Shown: one piece after another, positions 1-11,271 of the stretch
Numbering within the stretch: the first letter of the stretch is position 1
How the letters are laid out: each line of letters begins with the position of its first letter
Source: Manis javanica
Lineage: Eukaryota; Chordata; Mammalia; Pholidota; Manidae
Direction of reading: 5' to 3'
DNA length: 64,000 nt
Assembly: GCF_040802235.1 (NCBI RefSeq)
Contig: NC_133156.1
Location: 23,951,343 to 24,015,342 of the forward strand
Program-made: the position numbers and the translations under genes
The notes under the pieces: generated by a model
Told to the model about the DNA's origin: nothing
Database searches by the model: none
The model's input: the letters and a program-made list of their open reading frames with translations, nothing else

Positions 1-176
1 CTTGCTGCACTGATGGACAGTGACTGCATTGGGGTATGGACAGTGACTGCATTGGGGTATGGGTGGAGACTTGATTATATGGGTAACTGTAGTAACCACA
101 TTGTTTTTTCATGTGAAACCTTCATAAGAGTGTATATCAATAGAACCTTAATAAAAAATTTCGAAAACCGTAAAAA
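1..176 (+). mobile_element. L1 3'UTR tail (young subfamily)
   Basis: This is the end of an L1 3'UTR running off the left edge. It carries the phrase gatggacagtgactgc found at the end of the other young L1s here, then the gtgaaaccttcataag block and an A-rich tail near 150-176. A 23-bp unit is tandemly doubled at 13-35 and 36-58. It runs straight into an older L1 body, so the two are separate insertions. Confidence 0.8.
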
Positions 177-2535
177 AACACCACATGATCATGTCAAGAG
201 ATACAGAAAAAGCATTTGAGAAATCCTTCAACATGTATTCATGACAAAAACTCTCAACAAAGTACGTATGGAGGAATATACCTCAACATAATAGAAGTCG
301 TATGTGGTAAGACAACAGCTAACATCATCCACAATGTGAAAAACTGAAAGCTTTTCCTCTAAGATCAGCAACAAGACAAGGGTGCCCTCCTGCATTTTTA
401 TTCAACAAAGTAGTGGAAGTCCTACCCAGAGCAATTAGGCAAGAAAAAGAAACAAAAAGCAACCAAATCAGAACAAAAAAGCAAAACCATCATTATATGT
501 ATATCACATGCACATAAAACACTGAAGACTCAAAAAGCTGTTACAACTAACTGAATGCAGTCAATAATATTGAGAATGTAAAATCAATATACAAAACTCG
601 GCTGTGTTTCTACACACTAATTGTGAACTATCAGAAAGAGATATTAAGAAACAACTCCCATTTATAACTGCATTGAAAATAATAAATCTAACCAATGAGG
701 TGAAAAAATCTGTATGCTGACAACTGTAAGACACTGATGAAAGAAGCTGAAGAATAGGTAAAGAAATGGAAAGAGTCTGTGCTCCTAGACTGAAACGATT
801 ATCATTACATACTACACAAAGCAATCCTCAGATTCAATGTAACCCCTTACCAAAACCCCTGTGGCATTTTTCATGGAACTAGCACAAACCTAAAATGCGT
901 ATGGAACCATGAAAGTGTGAAAAGACAAAGCAATCTTGAGAAAGAACAACAAAGCTGGAGGCATCAAGCTCCCTGATTTCAAACTCTATCAATAAAGCTA
1001 TAATAATCAAAGCAGTACAGTACAGACACCGAGATCCATGGAACAGAATAGAGAGCTCAGAGATAAACCCAGTCATACAGGGTTAATTAACTTACAACAA
1101 AGGAGCCAGGAATATACAGAGGGAAAGGATAGTCTTTTGAACAAATGGTTGGGAAAACTGCACAGCAAAATAACAAAACTGGATGATTATCTTACACCAT
1201 ACACAAAAAGAAACTCAAAATGGATCAAAGACTGAAACATTAAGGCCTTAAGTCATGAACTTCCTCAAAGAAAACATAAGAGGGTAAGCTCACTGACACT
1301 GGACTTGTTGATGGTTTTTTGAACTTGACACCAAGAGTGAAAGAAGGCAACAAAAGTAAAAACAAAAAGTAGGGTTCTATCACACTAAAAGGGTTCTGTA
1401 CAGCAAAGGAAGCAATCAACAAAATAAAGAAGACAATCTATAGACTGAGAGAAAATATTTTCAAACCACATATCTGATAAGGGATTAATATCTAAAATAT
1501 AGGAAGAATTAATGCGATTCAGTAGGGGAGAAAACCCACCAAACAACCCAATTACTAAACGGGCAGGGATGTAAATGGATATTTTTCCAAAGGACACATA
1601 CAAATTGCCAAGGGGCACATGAAAAGGTGCTACATATCACTAATCATCAAGGAAATGCAAATCAAAACCAAAATGAGATATCACCTCATACCTGTTAGAA
1701 TGTCTATTATCACAAAGGCAAGTAATACCAAGTGTTGGCGAGGATGTAGAGAGAAGGGTTGCCTTTCAGTGCATTGTTAGAAGGTAAATTAGTCCTGCTG
1801 CTATCTAAAAACAGCATGGAGCTTCAGTAAAAAATAAAAAGTGTAACTACCACATGATCCAGCAATTCCACTTCTGAGTATTTCAAAGGAGGTGAAATCA
1901 CAATCTTAAAATATCTGCTCTGCTCACTGCAGCATTGCTTCCAATAGCCAGGCCATGGAAACAATCTAAGTGTCCACTGATGGATGAATTGACAAAGAAA
2001 ATGTTGTACATATATATGCACAATGTGATATTATTCAGTTATCAATAAATGGAAATTCTGCCATTAGTAACAACATGGATGCACCCTAAGTGAACTAAGT
2101 CAAATACTGTATGATGTCACTTACATTTGGAATCTAAAACAAAACAGAACAAAAAATGGAGAATTCATACATATACAGAACACATTGGTGAATACCAGAG
2201 AAGGCGGACGTGAGGAGGGGTTAGGGGATAGGCACAATGGGTGAAGGTCCAAAGTTACAAACTTCCAGGTACCAGATGCACAAGTCCTGGGATGTAATAT
2301 ACAGCATGGTAAATATAGTTAACAATGTTGCATTTGTATATTTAAATGTTGAGAGAGTAGATATTAAAAGTTCTCATCCCAAGAAGGAAAGAATCCTAGC
2401 GCTATATAGTGATGGATGTTAACTAAACTTACTGCTGTAATCATTTCACAATGTATAACACATATATCAAATCATTATGTAGTACACCTAAAACTAACAC
2501 AATGCAATATATCAGTATATCTCAATTATAAAACT
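177..2535 (+). mobile_element. Old L1, 5'-truncated: ORF2 second half plus 3'UTR
   Basis: Read on the + strand, this follows L1 ORF2 from the reverse transcriptase region (camgatcatgtcaa-like start, then accaagacaagggtgcc at about 370) through the C-terminal domain to a 3'UTR. The 3'UTR ends near 2535 in an AT-rich stretch typical of older L1MA/MB-type tails. A readable island lies at 1038-1235, where residues such as LDDYLTPYTK and NSKWIKD match the ORF2 C-terminal region. The frame is broken throughout by stops and indels, so no protein is expected. It forms the 5' flank of the first composite element. Confidence 0.85.
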
Positions 2536-2576
2536 ATGAATGTTACAATCATCTAGCAGCACTTAAAAACTTACAA

Positions 2577-3232
2577 ATGCAGGCGCGCCACTCGGGCGGT
2601 AGGCGCGGGCTGGGTCGAGGGCGCCCCGGGGCGGAGACAGGTAGCTGCGAGGGGCAGGCGGGCCAGGCGCGGAGAGGTGTGAGCGGCCGCTCTCGCAGGG
2701 CCTCCACGTTGGCTGTACCCTTCCGACGGGAGAAGGCCTTCAGGGAACTTCGACGGTGGAAGCGGCGGCGGGTGGGGAGTGGAGGCGGTTCGCCGCTTCC
2801 CGGGGAGGGAGGAGCGTTCGTCTGGGCGAGGCCGGGCAAGAGGCCTACCCTCGAGGGCCTCCTGAGCCCGCGCATGCCTCGCTCATCCTGGCAGCCCCAG
2901 CCGCCCGGACCCGCTGGTCCCCAGCCCGGAGGTCCCCCGAGGTCGCCCCGGAGGCATGCCCTGAGGGCGGCAGCTCGGCAGCCAAGCGGCCTCAGGGTAC
3001 GATGGCGGGAGGGACTGAGCGCGAGCGCGAGCGCCAGCGCAGGGGGTGGTCGGGGCCGGCGCGCAGGCGCCGTGGGAAAAAAACCCTGGGGTCACCGCGC
3101 CGCGCTGCCTGATCTGGGAGGCCTTGGAAGCCCTGCGGAGCGATCGCGGCAGCTTGCAGGGACCGGGGGGTGGGGGTGGGGGGGGGAGGCTGGTCGGGAC
3201 CTCACGCTACAGCAACTCTCGCCTCTCTGATC
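2577..3232. promoter_or_regulatory. CpG-rich block, copy 1 (promoter-like)
   Basis: About 650 bp very rich in G, C and CpG, standing out sharply from AT-rich flanks. It holds several GGGCGG/GGGGCGG GC boxes, a NotI-like gcggccgc site and no TATA box. It aligns by eye over its whole length with 37351-37920, sharing gcggccgctctcgcaggg, gagggaggagcgttcgtct and gctggtccccagcccgg. Open frames across it (for example 2577-3230 +) are not conserved in the other copy, so I do not call a protein. Origin unknown: a captured host promoter/first exon or an L1 5'UTR-like promoter are both possible. Confidence 0.6.
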
Positions 3233-3300
3233 TTTTTTTTTTTTTCCTGGGTATCGTAGTTATCTAGTCTGGTATACGCGGGTATTTTTTTTTTCCAGGA

Positions 3301-3618
3301 TCATTAGTCAACAATTATATGAGGAACATGACGGTTACTAGACTCCCCAGATCATCAAGCCCTCCCCCCACATACCCCACTACAGTTACTGTCCATCAGC
3401 ATAGTAAGATGCTATAGAATCACTACTTGACTTCTCTGTACTATACTGACCTCCCCGTGGGACCTCCCCCCCACATTACGAGAGCTAATTGTAATGCCTC
3501 CTTTCCACCCTTCTCCCTACCTTCCCAACCAGCCTTCATAGTCCCTTAACCTTTGATAAATTGCTGATAGGAGGAGTCTAGTAAACATAATATTACCCAT
3601 GTAATTGTAGATTAATGA
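3301..3618. repeat. Inverted repeat: 42-bp arms from the L1 3' tip
   Basis: The arm at 3301-3342 is the imperfect reverse complement of 3577-3618. Both come from the extreme 3' tip of the young L1 (tctagtaa....attaatga). The spacer of about 235 bp is antisense L1 3'UTR. Transcribed RNA could fold back here. The equivalent arms in the second copy are 37980-38021 and 38238-38279. Confidence 0.65.
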
Positions 3619-3651
3619 TAAATAAATAGGTAGATAGATAAATAAATGATA

Positions 3652-4137
3652 GAATGCAGCAGCCCAGTTGAAAAAAGACATGTGCACCCCTATGTTTATC
3701 ACAGCACTATTCACAAAAGCCAAGCTAAGTGTCCATCAGATGAACAGTGCAGAATTATTCAGCCGTACGTAAAAAACAAATCCTACCATTTACAACAACA
3801 TGGATGGAGCTAGAGGGTATTATGCTCAGTGAAGTAAGCCAGGGAGAGAAAGACAAGTATCAAATGATTTCACTTACCTCTGGAGAAGGAGGACCAAAAG
3901 AAACTGAATGAGCAAAACAGCACCAGATTCACAGAACCCAAGAATGGACTAACAGTTACCAAAGGGAAAGGAACTGGGGTGGATAGTTGGGAATGGAGGG
4001 ATAAGGGGAGAGGGAAAAGAAGCGCGCATTATGATTAGCACGTATAATGTGGGAGCCGGGTCACAGGGAGGGCTGTACAACACAGAGAAGACAAGTAGTG
4101 ATTCTGCAGTGTCTTACTCTGCTCATGGACCGTGACT
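3652..4137 (+). mobile_element. L1 3'-end monomer (composite copy 1)
   Basis: Sequence from the last part of L1 ORF2 (gaatgcagcagcccagtt, then acatggatggagctagaggg) into the 3'UTR (agaagacaagtagtgatt). It carries the gacatgtgcacc and agatgaacagtgca variants, the latter marking loss of about 30 bp present in ordinary L1s. The monomers at 38313 and 38956 share these marks. It ends abruptly near 4137. Confidence 0.7.
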
Positions 4138-5259
4138 TATTATTTTCCTGTTCCACTGAATGTATGACCATGACCTTTGAGAGTTAATGAGTTCTTAGCT
4201 CATCTTTTGTGAAACAGAGATGCTAATATTCATATGCCACAAATCTTGTAGGAATTCATTAGATGAAGTGAAAGAATGTTAGGAAGAGAAAGTTAATTAG
4301 GAAATAATTTAGTTGTAGCCTAATTCATAATTACTTGCAGGTGACATTCATTCTCTATTGACCATAAAATCTCAGAACTCCTTTCTCAGCTTTTAATCCA
4401 CATCTTGACTGTCCCAGTTCTCTAATGTGTAGAAATTAATTTGCGTCAAAGTTAAATGATTGGAAAAGAGAAAATAGGTCCCTAGAACTAATATTCATTG
4501 GCAATAATTTGGGTTTAGTTTGAATTTAGAAGACATTGTTGCAGATGTTGAATTGGATGATAATGAATGTATGAAATGAATGAGTAAAAGGAGTTTCTTA
4601 GATGTTCTTCTAGTTGCTAACTGAGGCCTCCTGTAAATCTGAGAATCAAAGAATCAGAAGTCTGAGTTTCTCTTTTTTAAAAATTAAATGAATGCAAAAT
4701 ACAAAAATCAGGAGATTAAAGAAAGTAAAAAACATGTGATTTCCTTATCTTAAACATAGGGGCAAATATTTCCCCCTTGCACCTGACAGAACTGCAGGAA
4801 GGAAAAGTAGATTCTCTGCAGGGAAAATTGGCCTCACTTTTCTCTGCCAATGCACACTGATTCCACAGAGAGGAACTCTGAGTTTTCCAGTGGTGTACGT
4901 TTGCACAGTTGGACTCACATTTTGCTGTCAAGCTCAATGTTCTCATACCAATGCTAGTAATATAAAGCAGGAACTGACATGCCACTCCATGGAACCTCAT
5001 TCCTACGTTCTTAGCAGTTACCTCAGGGGCCCTCAACCTGTTACCAGAGAGACTGGGAGAATTTTGGGTCCACAGCTTAAAAAAGATAGTTGCATCTTAA
5101 GATATGGCTCTTGAATTTGTTTCCTGTCTTAAGAGATTTGTAAAGCAAAGTTCTCTTACTGTAATTGGATAAGCACAGAATAGAAAATGATTATCACCTT
5201 CTTTGTCTAGTCACTGTATATTTGTTAACATAACCATCAGCTTTAATGAAAGCCACTTT

Positions 5260-5560
5260 CATTCTGCTTATTTCACACTTGAAACTTAAATTTGGCCTTC
5301 TTACTCCCCTGCTGAAATCTCTTCCGTGTCTGTCCATTGTGCTTAGGAAAAAATACAAAATTCTTAATGCAGTCTCCAGGGAAAGAGTTTGGGATAATGA
5401 GAAAGATGGTCCATTTTTGTTGTTGTTGTTGACCATCCTCTTTATTCTTCCAGCCTGTGTGCTGGCCCCCTTTAGTACTCTTCCTAGAATCCTTCACATG
5501 AAGAGGTTGAAAATGTACATTTTGAATCACAATAAAAATACACCTAACAAAGCACTTTTA
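5260..5560 (+). mobile_element. L2-like fragment
   Basis: Wording such as cttactcccctgctgaaa followed by a decayed version of the attgtgcttaggataaa block fits the 3' part of L2. It is heavily diverged and its boundaries are approximate. Confidence 0.5.
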
Positions 5561-6004
5561 GAGTCTAATCTTTCCCATTAGGGGGCATTCCACATCTGTA
5601 ACTTAATTCTGTGTCTTGAAACTTTTATATCTGGAAAAAATTGGATATTTTAACTGAATACATCATAGTCTGCTTCCCCTCCCCTCCTCCTCTTCATAGT
5701 AGCAGGACCCATTAATGTCTCTTGGGACATCCATTTGATGGTCCTGATAAAGGATTCTGCAACCTCCCAGGGGAAGCCGTATCATTCTAAAATTTTGAAT
5801 TCAAGTACTCATTTGTTTTTAGAGTCTGTTCCAAAGACCTCTCCTAGATTTAGTGGTGAGATGGAGTTTCCAAAACTATTTTTGCTCCCATGTAACAAAG
5901 TACCCAGTTACACAACAACAGTGACATCACAGGTGTGAATATAGTTTAACAAGTACTTTGATGTGCCTTTACCTTCTAACCCTTTCAGTAATTATTTTGA
6001 GGCT

Positions 6005-6140
6005 TTTAGGAATCAGCATTCCCATTTTAAAAATGATGGCTCTATGTCTTAGAGAATTAAGTGGTTTGCTCCAGGACAGTGGAAGAAATAAATGGTCATT
6101 TATTTCTTCTGACCAGCTCTTTTGACTCCTAGTCCATTGT
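6005..6140 (-). mobile_element. MIR fragment (antisense)
   Basis: On the + strand the order is cccattttaaaaatgatgg, then agagaattaagtggtttgc. This is the reverse complement of the conserved MIR core (ctgtaaaatggg and gggcaagttacttaa), strongly mutated. Confidence 0.55.
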
Positions 6141-6264
6141 GATGTTTGGCAGTGGTATTTAATGCTTTGTTTCTATTGATTATAAAACTAACATGTTCAT
6201 GGTAGCAAATAAAGAGAAAAGAGGAAAGAATAGAGTTGAAAATGAGAAATGTTTTCATTCCCAC

Positions 6265-6570
6265 TGTGGGGAAGTTGGGGTTCCTATGGCCAGGATCCTC
6301 ACTGAACTTAAACCACCTAGTGATGTACCTGGCCTGTTGCTAGGCTATCGCTTTAACACCTTTAGGCAATAAGCTATTATTGCACTATATAGAGAGCTCG
6401 GCCCAGTGCTCTCGGTGGAGGCAGAGATGCTAATGCCCAACCTACTGCCAGGAGATCAAGCCATGTAATAAATAAACCCTTTCACCCCAAAGAATGTTTT
6501 GCTGTCAATTTCTTTGGTCACATTGAATCCATAGCGAACTCGCCCGGGGCTGAAACCCATTGGCAAGACA
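6265..6570 (+). mobile_element. Solo LTR (ERV, class uncertain)
   Basis: A stretch of about 306 bp begins TGTGGGG and ends AAGACA, as LTRs do (TG...CA). In order it has a TATA box (actatatagagagctc, about 6387), an AATAAA polyadenylation signal (about 6467-6476, ataaataaaccc) and a U5-like end with cgaactcgcccggggctg. Immediate flanks cccac and ctcac differ by one base and could be a 5-bp target duplication. No internal retroviral sequence adjoins it, so it looks like a solo LTR. Not matched to a named family. Confidence 0.6.
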
Positions 6571-7089
6571 CTCACCATCCAGTGAACCACTGTTAACATT
6601 TTAGTGTATTTCCTTCCAGGTTCTTGTGTGCATATGTGTGTGTACGGTTATGTGTATGTCAATTCTCACAAAATTGGCATCATATTGCATTGTAACTGAA
6701 TCAGAACAGGTGTGCAGCAATGATGATGGAGTTGTCTCAGTGGGTACATAATGTAACGTGTGTCTCATTCCCTCTTCCTCCTATCTGTTAACAATGAAGG
6801 AAACAAATAGGGCCAGAGGAAAGGTCTGCTCCAGTTCAACCCCTTTGTATTCTCTTCCAATTTCTGAAACCTATTCCTGGGAACGTGATACCAGATGGAG
6901 AGAAAATGTGATCCATTAGGAATGAAACAAAAATCAGACAGGTAGACCTGAATTAGGACTATGAGATGTCACAGCAGGCAATTGCACACAGCCTTCCAGA
7001 CACCTAGGGTCTCGTGGCTGGCTGAAGGGTAGACCCGCAGCATGGCACTGAGCAAGGGCAGGGAGAGGCATGTTTTGTAGACTTAACCT

Positions 7090-7262
7090 GGGGGCTGTGG
7101 AGACAGACAGAAAAGGGTCTGAAGTTTTGCTCCGCAGCCTAGCTAGCTATATGACATCAGGGAGACTCTGATCCCCAGTTATCTCTTTTGTTAAATGGAG
7201 ATAAATATATAATTTATGTAAAGCCTTTTAATACTACCTAACATATAGGAAGCATTAAATGA
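7090..7262 (+). mobile_element. MIR fragment
   Basis: The order gggggctgtggagacag, gctagctatatgacat, ttgttaaatggagataa, aggaagcattaaatgaatg follows the MIR consensus from 5' part to tail, with heavy divergence. Confidence 0.6.
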
Positions 7263-7479
7263 ATGGAAACGGGGTCATCACACTGCTTGCTTGCTGGTGT
7301 GACATGGTCAGGCTTTCTCTGCAGTTTGTGGGAGTCCTTCATTCCATTCATTTGTTAGTGAAATGCCTGGATTCTGGCAGTGCCTGTTCTTATTCAGGCT
7401 CTGCTCCCTTGGAGACACCCTACCCCCATGCATCTCACATCTACCTGGCCAGATCTGCTAATTCAACTCAGAGCACCTC

Positions 7480-8300
7480 CATGCAGCACCTATGGTATGT
7501 TACTTGCTGTGGTAGACACTCAGGGTTTAAAAGGATAAATAAGAATATGATCCCTTTCTCTAGGAGTGCAGGCAGAAAAGTAAACAAAAAGGGATGTGGT
7601 ATATACCCAAACAGAAAATATGAAGTGTGATGCACCTGCCTGGTATAGGCTCACAGACTGTGTGAGGACTCAGCCCTCACACGAAAGGGAGCAGAGAATC
7701 CCTCTGTGGCCTTTCAGAAATATTCAGAAAGGGGGGAACCAGGCCAGCCACACATCAGAAGCTGATAAAAAGCCTGAGCATGTCATTTTTTTTTTCCTCT
7801 GGGTGACTTGGGGGCTTGGATGCCGTTGCCTCCTGTCGGGAGGTGGGGGTAGTGGGGTCATTTGGGGACTGGCGCCTATTCTGTGGGAGGGCAGACAAGC
7901 ATGGCCGCCCCCTCCACCCTCCCTGCCTGTCTGCCCTCCTTGCTCCATTCTTTCCTTCCTCCCGTCCTAGAACTCCCACGTAGACCAGGTTCTGGCTACC
8001 ACAGTGAGGATAGAACAGATTCTGCCCTCAAGGAGCCTCCAGTCTACCATTAAATACAGAAATAGGTACAAAATAACCATCTTGCCTTGATAAGAGTAAG
8101 TACAGAGTCCCATCAGAGAACACAGAAGGGCCACCGCCCTCCAGCTTCATGAGTGAGGGTTTCCCAGAGGACAGGACATCTAAGCAGTGAATAGAGCCTA
8201 ACTACCATGGGGTCAGAAGGGCGCTCTTCCATTTTGGGGAACAGCACGTGCACAGGCTTAGAGCTGAGGGAGAAAGACGAGTCATCAGTATGGTTAGGCA
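7480..8300 (+). mobile_element. Ancient mammalian interspersed repeat, family not named
   Basis: It contains a tgccctcaaggagcctcc-like phrase, followed by a gagggtttcccagaggacagg part and an acagcacgtgcacaggc part. The same order of phrases recurs at 29270-29790, so both belong to one old repeat family. I could not assign the family by eye. Confidence 0.45.
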
Positions 8301-8689
8301 GCAGGGTCCTTCAAGCATGGCAGGCTCTGAGTGCCCATTTGTGCACAGAGCACACCAACGTGTCGGTGCTGAGATCTGGGTGAGCTGAATATTCTGCTCT
8401 AGCTGTGCCTCGCTCCAAGAAGGTGCCCAAGTCCTCTTTAGGAGTGTGCCTTCATTTTACAGCAGAAAACCTGTTATTGTGTCATCACCAAGGACTTCAT
8501 TCTTAAGTTAATGCAGGAACTTCCCTTTTTCTGAAGCTACTCAAAACAACAATAAAAGCCAGGGCATATCATTCTTTCTCTGTGACAGTCCAGAGGGGAT
8601 TGATGTCTGCCCTTGAATGGGATTATCCAGGTTCCAGTGGCAAATCAGCCAGAGAATTATGTCTGGGAGGATAGTTAGTATAGTTAGGC

Positions 8690-8910
8690 AGCAAGTTATC
8701 CAGCTTGTGATAAAGTGGACCATGACGTAGGAGTTCCTGGGAGCGAATCCAAGATTCACCATTATCTAGTACTGTGGCTTTAGGCAAGTTTTGAACCTTC
8801 CAAACTGTCCTGTAAATCATGAATAAATCATTCCTTACAGTGCAGGTCTGTTGTGAGGTTTAAGAAAATGATGTACCTGGGTGCCTAGAACAGTGCCTGG
8901 TATGTAGGAC
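8690..8910 (+). mobile_element. MIR fragment
   Basis: In order: cgaatccaagattcacc, actgtggctttaggcaag, gtctgttgtgaggttta, gcctagaacagtgcctgg. This is the full MIR layout in sense orientation. Confidence 0.65.
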
Positions 8911-9769
8911 TCCCCACATGAGAGGTGTTTTTTTTGGGGGTGCTTGTTCCACTCCATTGGTTGAAAATACATCTCTTGGGGGAGAAGTTAATGGGCACTA
9001 GATTTCAGATCTTTTGTCGTGGGGTGTATGGGTGTCTCAGCTCTCCGAGTAGCATGCACTGGTCCCTTCTTTATGACCTCAAAATGAAATGGGCTTCATT
9101 GATCACAGAGTGTATATCTTGGTCTTGAAAATCTCTGTCAAAATCCCCACCTCTCCAGCGGGCCCTCTCTATTCCTAAGGGCAGCATTTTGCTAGCAAGA
9201 TCTGCATCACTGTGATGCCCAACAGTTCTCAAAGTGCGGTTTGGAATAGCACCAAATGTTGTTTTTCTTTTTCGCCATGTTGCTCTCTGACTGATGTTGG
9301 AAAAGGAGTGGTGGGAAAATGCTATGGTCCGGAAGCCCACAATTCAAGGCAGTGGCACCAAACCATGTTCCTCACTGGAATATACTTGCAATGTGTTCTT
9401 TAAAAAGCCAGTTTCACTTAGGAAAGGCTTTCATGAAGCAATAAAATTTATTATTAAATATAGACCTTTGAGTACACACCTTTTGATATATCATGTGATG
9501 GAATGGGAAATATATGTAAAGAAAGCACTATGATGGTTGTCTCAGGAAAAATCACTTTGACTGTTTAAACTACATTCCAGACAAGCAGGTTTTTCATGAT
9601 ACTCCATATAAGTGAAAAGAAAAGACAAACCATGGTTATACAAACTAGGGTATTTGGTGAATATTTTCTCAAAAATGAACAACATGAGCTTATTGCTTCA
9701 AGGAAAACGATTTGATAGTATTTGTTGCCAATGATAAAATCTTGAACTTGAAGCATTGTTTATGTATTC

Positions 9770-10106
9770 ATGTATTTTTTTTATCATTGAGGTTTTTGTG
9801 ACTCATTATCCCCTTCACCTATTCCACCACCCACTACAGCCCCTCACCCATGGTGACTACCAGTCTCTTCTCAGTGTCCGTGAGTCTATTTCTATTTTGT
9901 TCATTTGTTTTGTTTGTTTAGAGACCACTTATAAGTGAAATCACATGGTATTTGTCTATCTCTGCCTGGCTTATTTCACTTAGCATAATACCCTTTAGGT
10001 CCATCCATGCTGTTGCAAATGGAAGAATTCTTTCTTTTTTATGGCTGAATAATATTCCCTTGTGTATATGCAGCACATCTTTATCCATTCATCTACTGAA
10101 GCAATA
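9770..10106 (-). mobile_element. Old L1 3' end (antisense)
   Basis: Begins with a T-run (the L1 A-tail on the minus strand), then the antisense 3'UTR and the end of ORF2: cttatttcacttagcataat and atggctgaataatattcc, stopping at catctactga. 5'-truncated and older than the neighbouring L1s. Confidence 0.8.
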
Positions 10107-10169
10107 TTTATATTAGAGAAGTCACATCTGCTACCGCAGTAAGCTTAACAGGTCCCTGCAGTTCAGATT

Positions 10170-10890
10170 ATTCTTGATTCAAACGCCCTCTGTCTTGACT
10201 CTTCTTGCCTTTCCTTCCTGTATCCAGTCAATCATCAAGTTCTTTCAGCATAAAGTTCAAAATATACCCAAGAAATGTTCACATCCCTTCTGTGTGGCTA
10301 TTCTCTGGCTCAGACCTCTATAATCTTCCATAAGGAATATGGCAATAGTCTCCTAACCCAGTTGGCCTCTCTCATTGAAACCCCCACCCTGTCCCAGTCT
10401 ATTTTCTGTTCAACAGAGCATTCTTTTGAAACATAAACCTCATCCTGTCATCCCATACTTGAAATTCCAATGACTTTTTAATGAATTTGGACTAAAACTA
10501 AAATTCTGTACCGTCTCTTTCCATACCCTACGTATGACTGACCTCTTCCCTCCTGTAGACCCCACCTCATGATAGAACACATACCCCCTCATTTACGGGT
10601 TTCCAGCCTTACTGCCTTCCTTCTGTTCTTAGCAAATGGCCAAGTTTAATCCTGCCTTGGGGCCTTTGCACTTGCTCCCCCCTCTGTCTGAAATGCTCTT
10701 GTCACAATCATTTCCAAGGATGGATCTTAATCAATGAAGTTACATCTTGAATGTCATTCTTCAGAGGTCTTTTCTTGCCTCACAATCAAGGGTGACCCTT
10801 TAACCTCTGATAGTCATTTTCTGGGCTCTTAGCCCACTATACTTCTCTCCTGGTACAGTAGACAATCACTTCTTTCTTTGTGTGCTGCAC
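10170..10890 (+). mobile_element. L2 element
   Basis: A long but diverged L2 in sense orientation. It shows ccagtcaatcatcaagttc, cctaacccagttggcctc, acttgaaattccaatgac and the hallmark ggggcctttgcacttgct and tctgaaatgctctt phrases, in the usual order. Non-coding today. Confidence 0.75.
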
Positions 10891-11221
10891 TGCAGGAAGT
10901 TGGTAAAGCTCTGTTTGACTCACACTTGTGGGCCCCTCTTTCGTTCCTACCCTGTGTGGACCTGCTGGTGGTTCTCCTCTACTTCGTCATTCTTTTCCCA
11001 GAACATCCTAGCTCTGGATCAATGCTTCCATCGACATATCTTGGTGCATATCCTGGAGGATAAGTTTTGATGTATAAAAGTCACACAGTTGTAGATACTG
11101 GCACTCTGGTTGCTTCAACTCCTCATGTACTTTTGCTCTTTTTCCTACAGTTTTATGGAGTTGTTCTTTATTTAAGAAATCTTCACTAGATTAAATTACT
11201 AAAAAGGAATCTCCTTTCTAA

Positions 11222-11271
11222 GTTATTTATTAAGTCCTCACTATCCAGTGGGCACTTTACATGTGTTACCT
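11222..11271 (-). mobile_element. MIR fragment, left half (split by L1)
   Basis: Antisense MIR wording (gggcactttacatgtgttac) that resumes at 17458 beyond the full-length L1. The L1 therefore inserted into an existing MIR. Confidence 0.6.

Larger units (their letters stand above)
2565..4137 (+). mobile_element. Composite element copy 1 (CpG block + inverted L1 3'UTR + L1 3' end)
   Basis: This is a multi-part element with the same order and junctions as the one at 37337-39550. It has a CpG-rich block (2565-3232), a T-rich linker (3233-3300), an antisense L1 3'UTR piece (3301-3562), a sense L1 3' tip (3563-3651) and one sense monomer derived from the L1 ORF2 end and 3'UTR (3652-4137). The last part stops inside the L1 3'UTR without an A-tail. 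I saw no long target duplication. No coding function is claimed. The shared architecture in two different flanking contexts suggests a mobile family, although an old segmental duplication with later rearrangement is possible. Confidence 0.65.
4138..6264. other. Old unique sequence without genes
   Basis: AT-rich non-coding DNA. Only decayed repeats are recognisable: an L2-like stretch around 5260-5560 and an antisense MIR near 6005-6140. The 111-codon open frame at 5246-5581 overlaps the L2-like part and has no recognisable domain. Confidence 0.6.
6571..9769. other. Old sequence without genes
   Basis: No exon or RNA gene was recognised. Two MIRs (7090, 8690) and an ancient interspersed repeat (7480-8300) are visible. 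Open frames at 7596-7970 and 7259-7630 are low-complexity or repeat-derived, with no recognisable domain. Confidence 0.55.

Noticed and set aside
2577-3230. 217-codon open frame in CpG block copy 1
   Set aside because: Arg/Gly/Pro-rich reading of GC-rich DNA. The homologous block at 37351-37920 does not keep the frame and no domain is recognisable.
2561-4145. Five-base ACTTA at both ends of composite copy 1 (and similarly near copy 2) as target duplication
   Set aside because: Five bases in AT-rich DNA occur by chance, and the same pentamer at both loci is more likely coincidence or part of the element.
5246-5581. 111-codon hydrophobic open frame
   Set aside because: Lies in L2-like repeat sequence with no recognisable family or splice context.
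7596-7970. 124-codon open frame
   Set aside because: Low-complexity Gly/Pro-rich reading of repeat-derived DNA with another frame open on the opposite strand.
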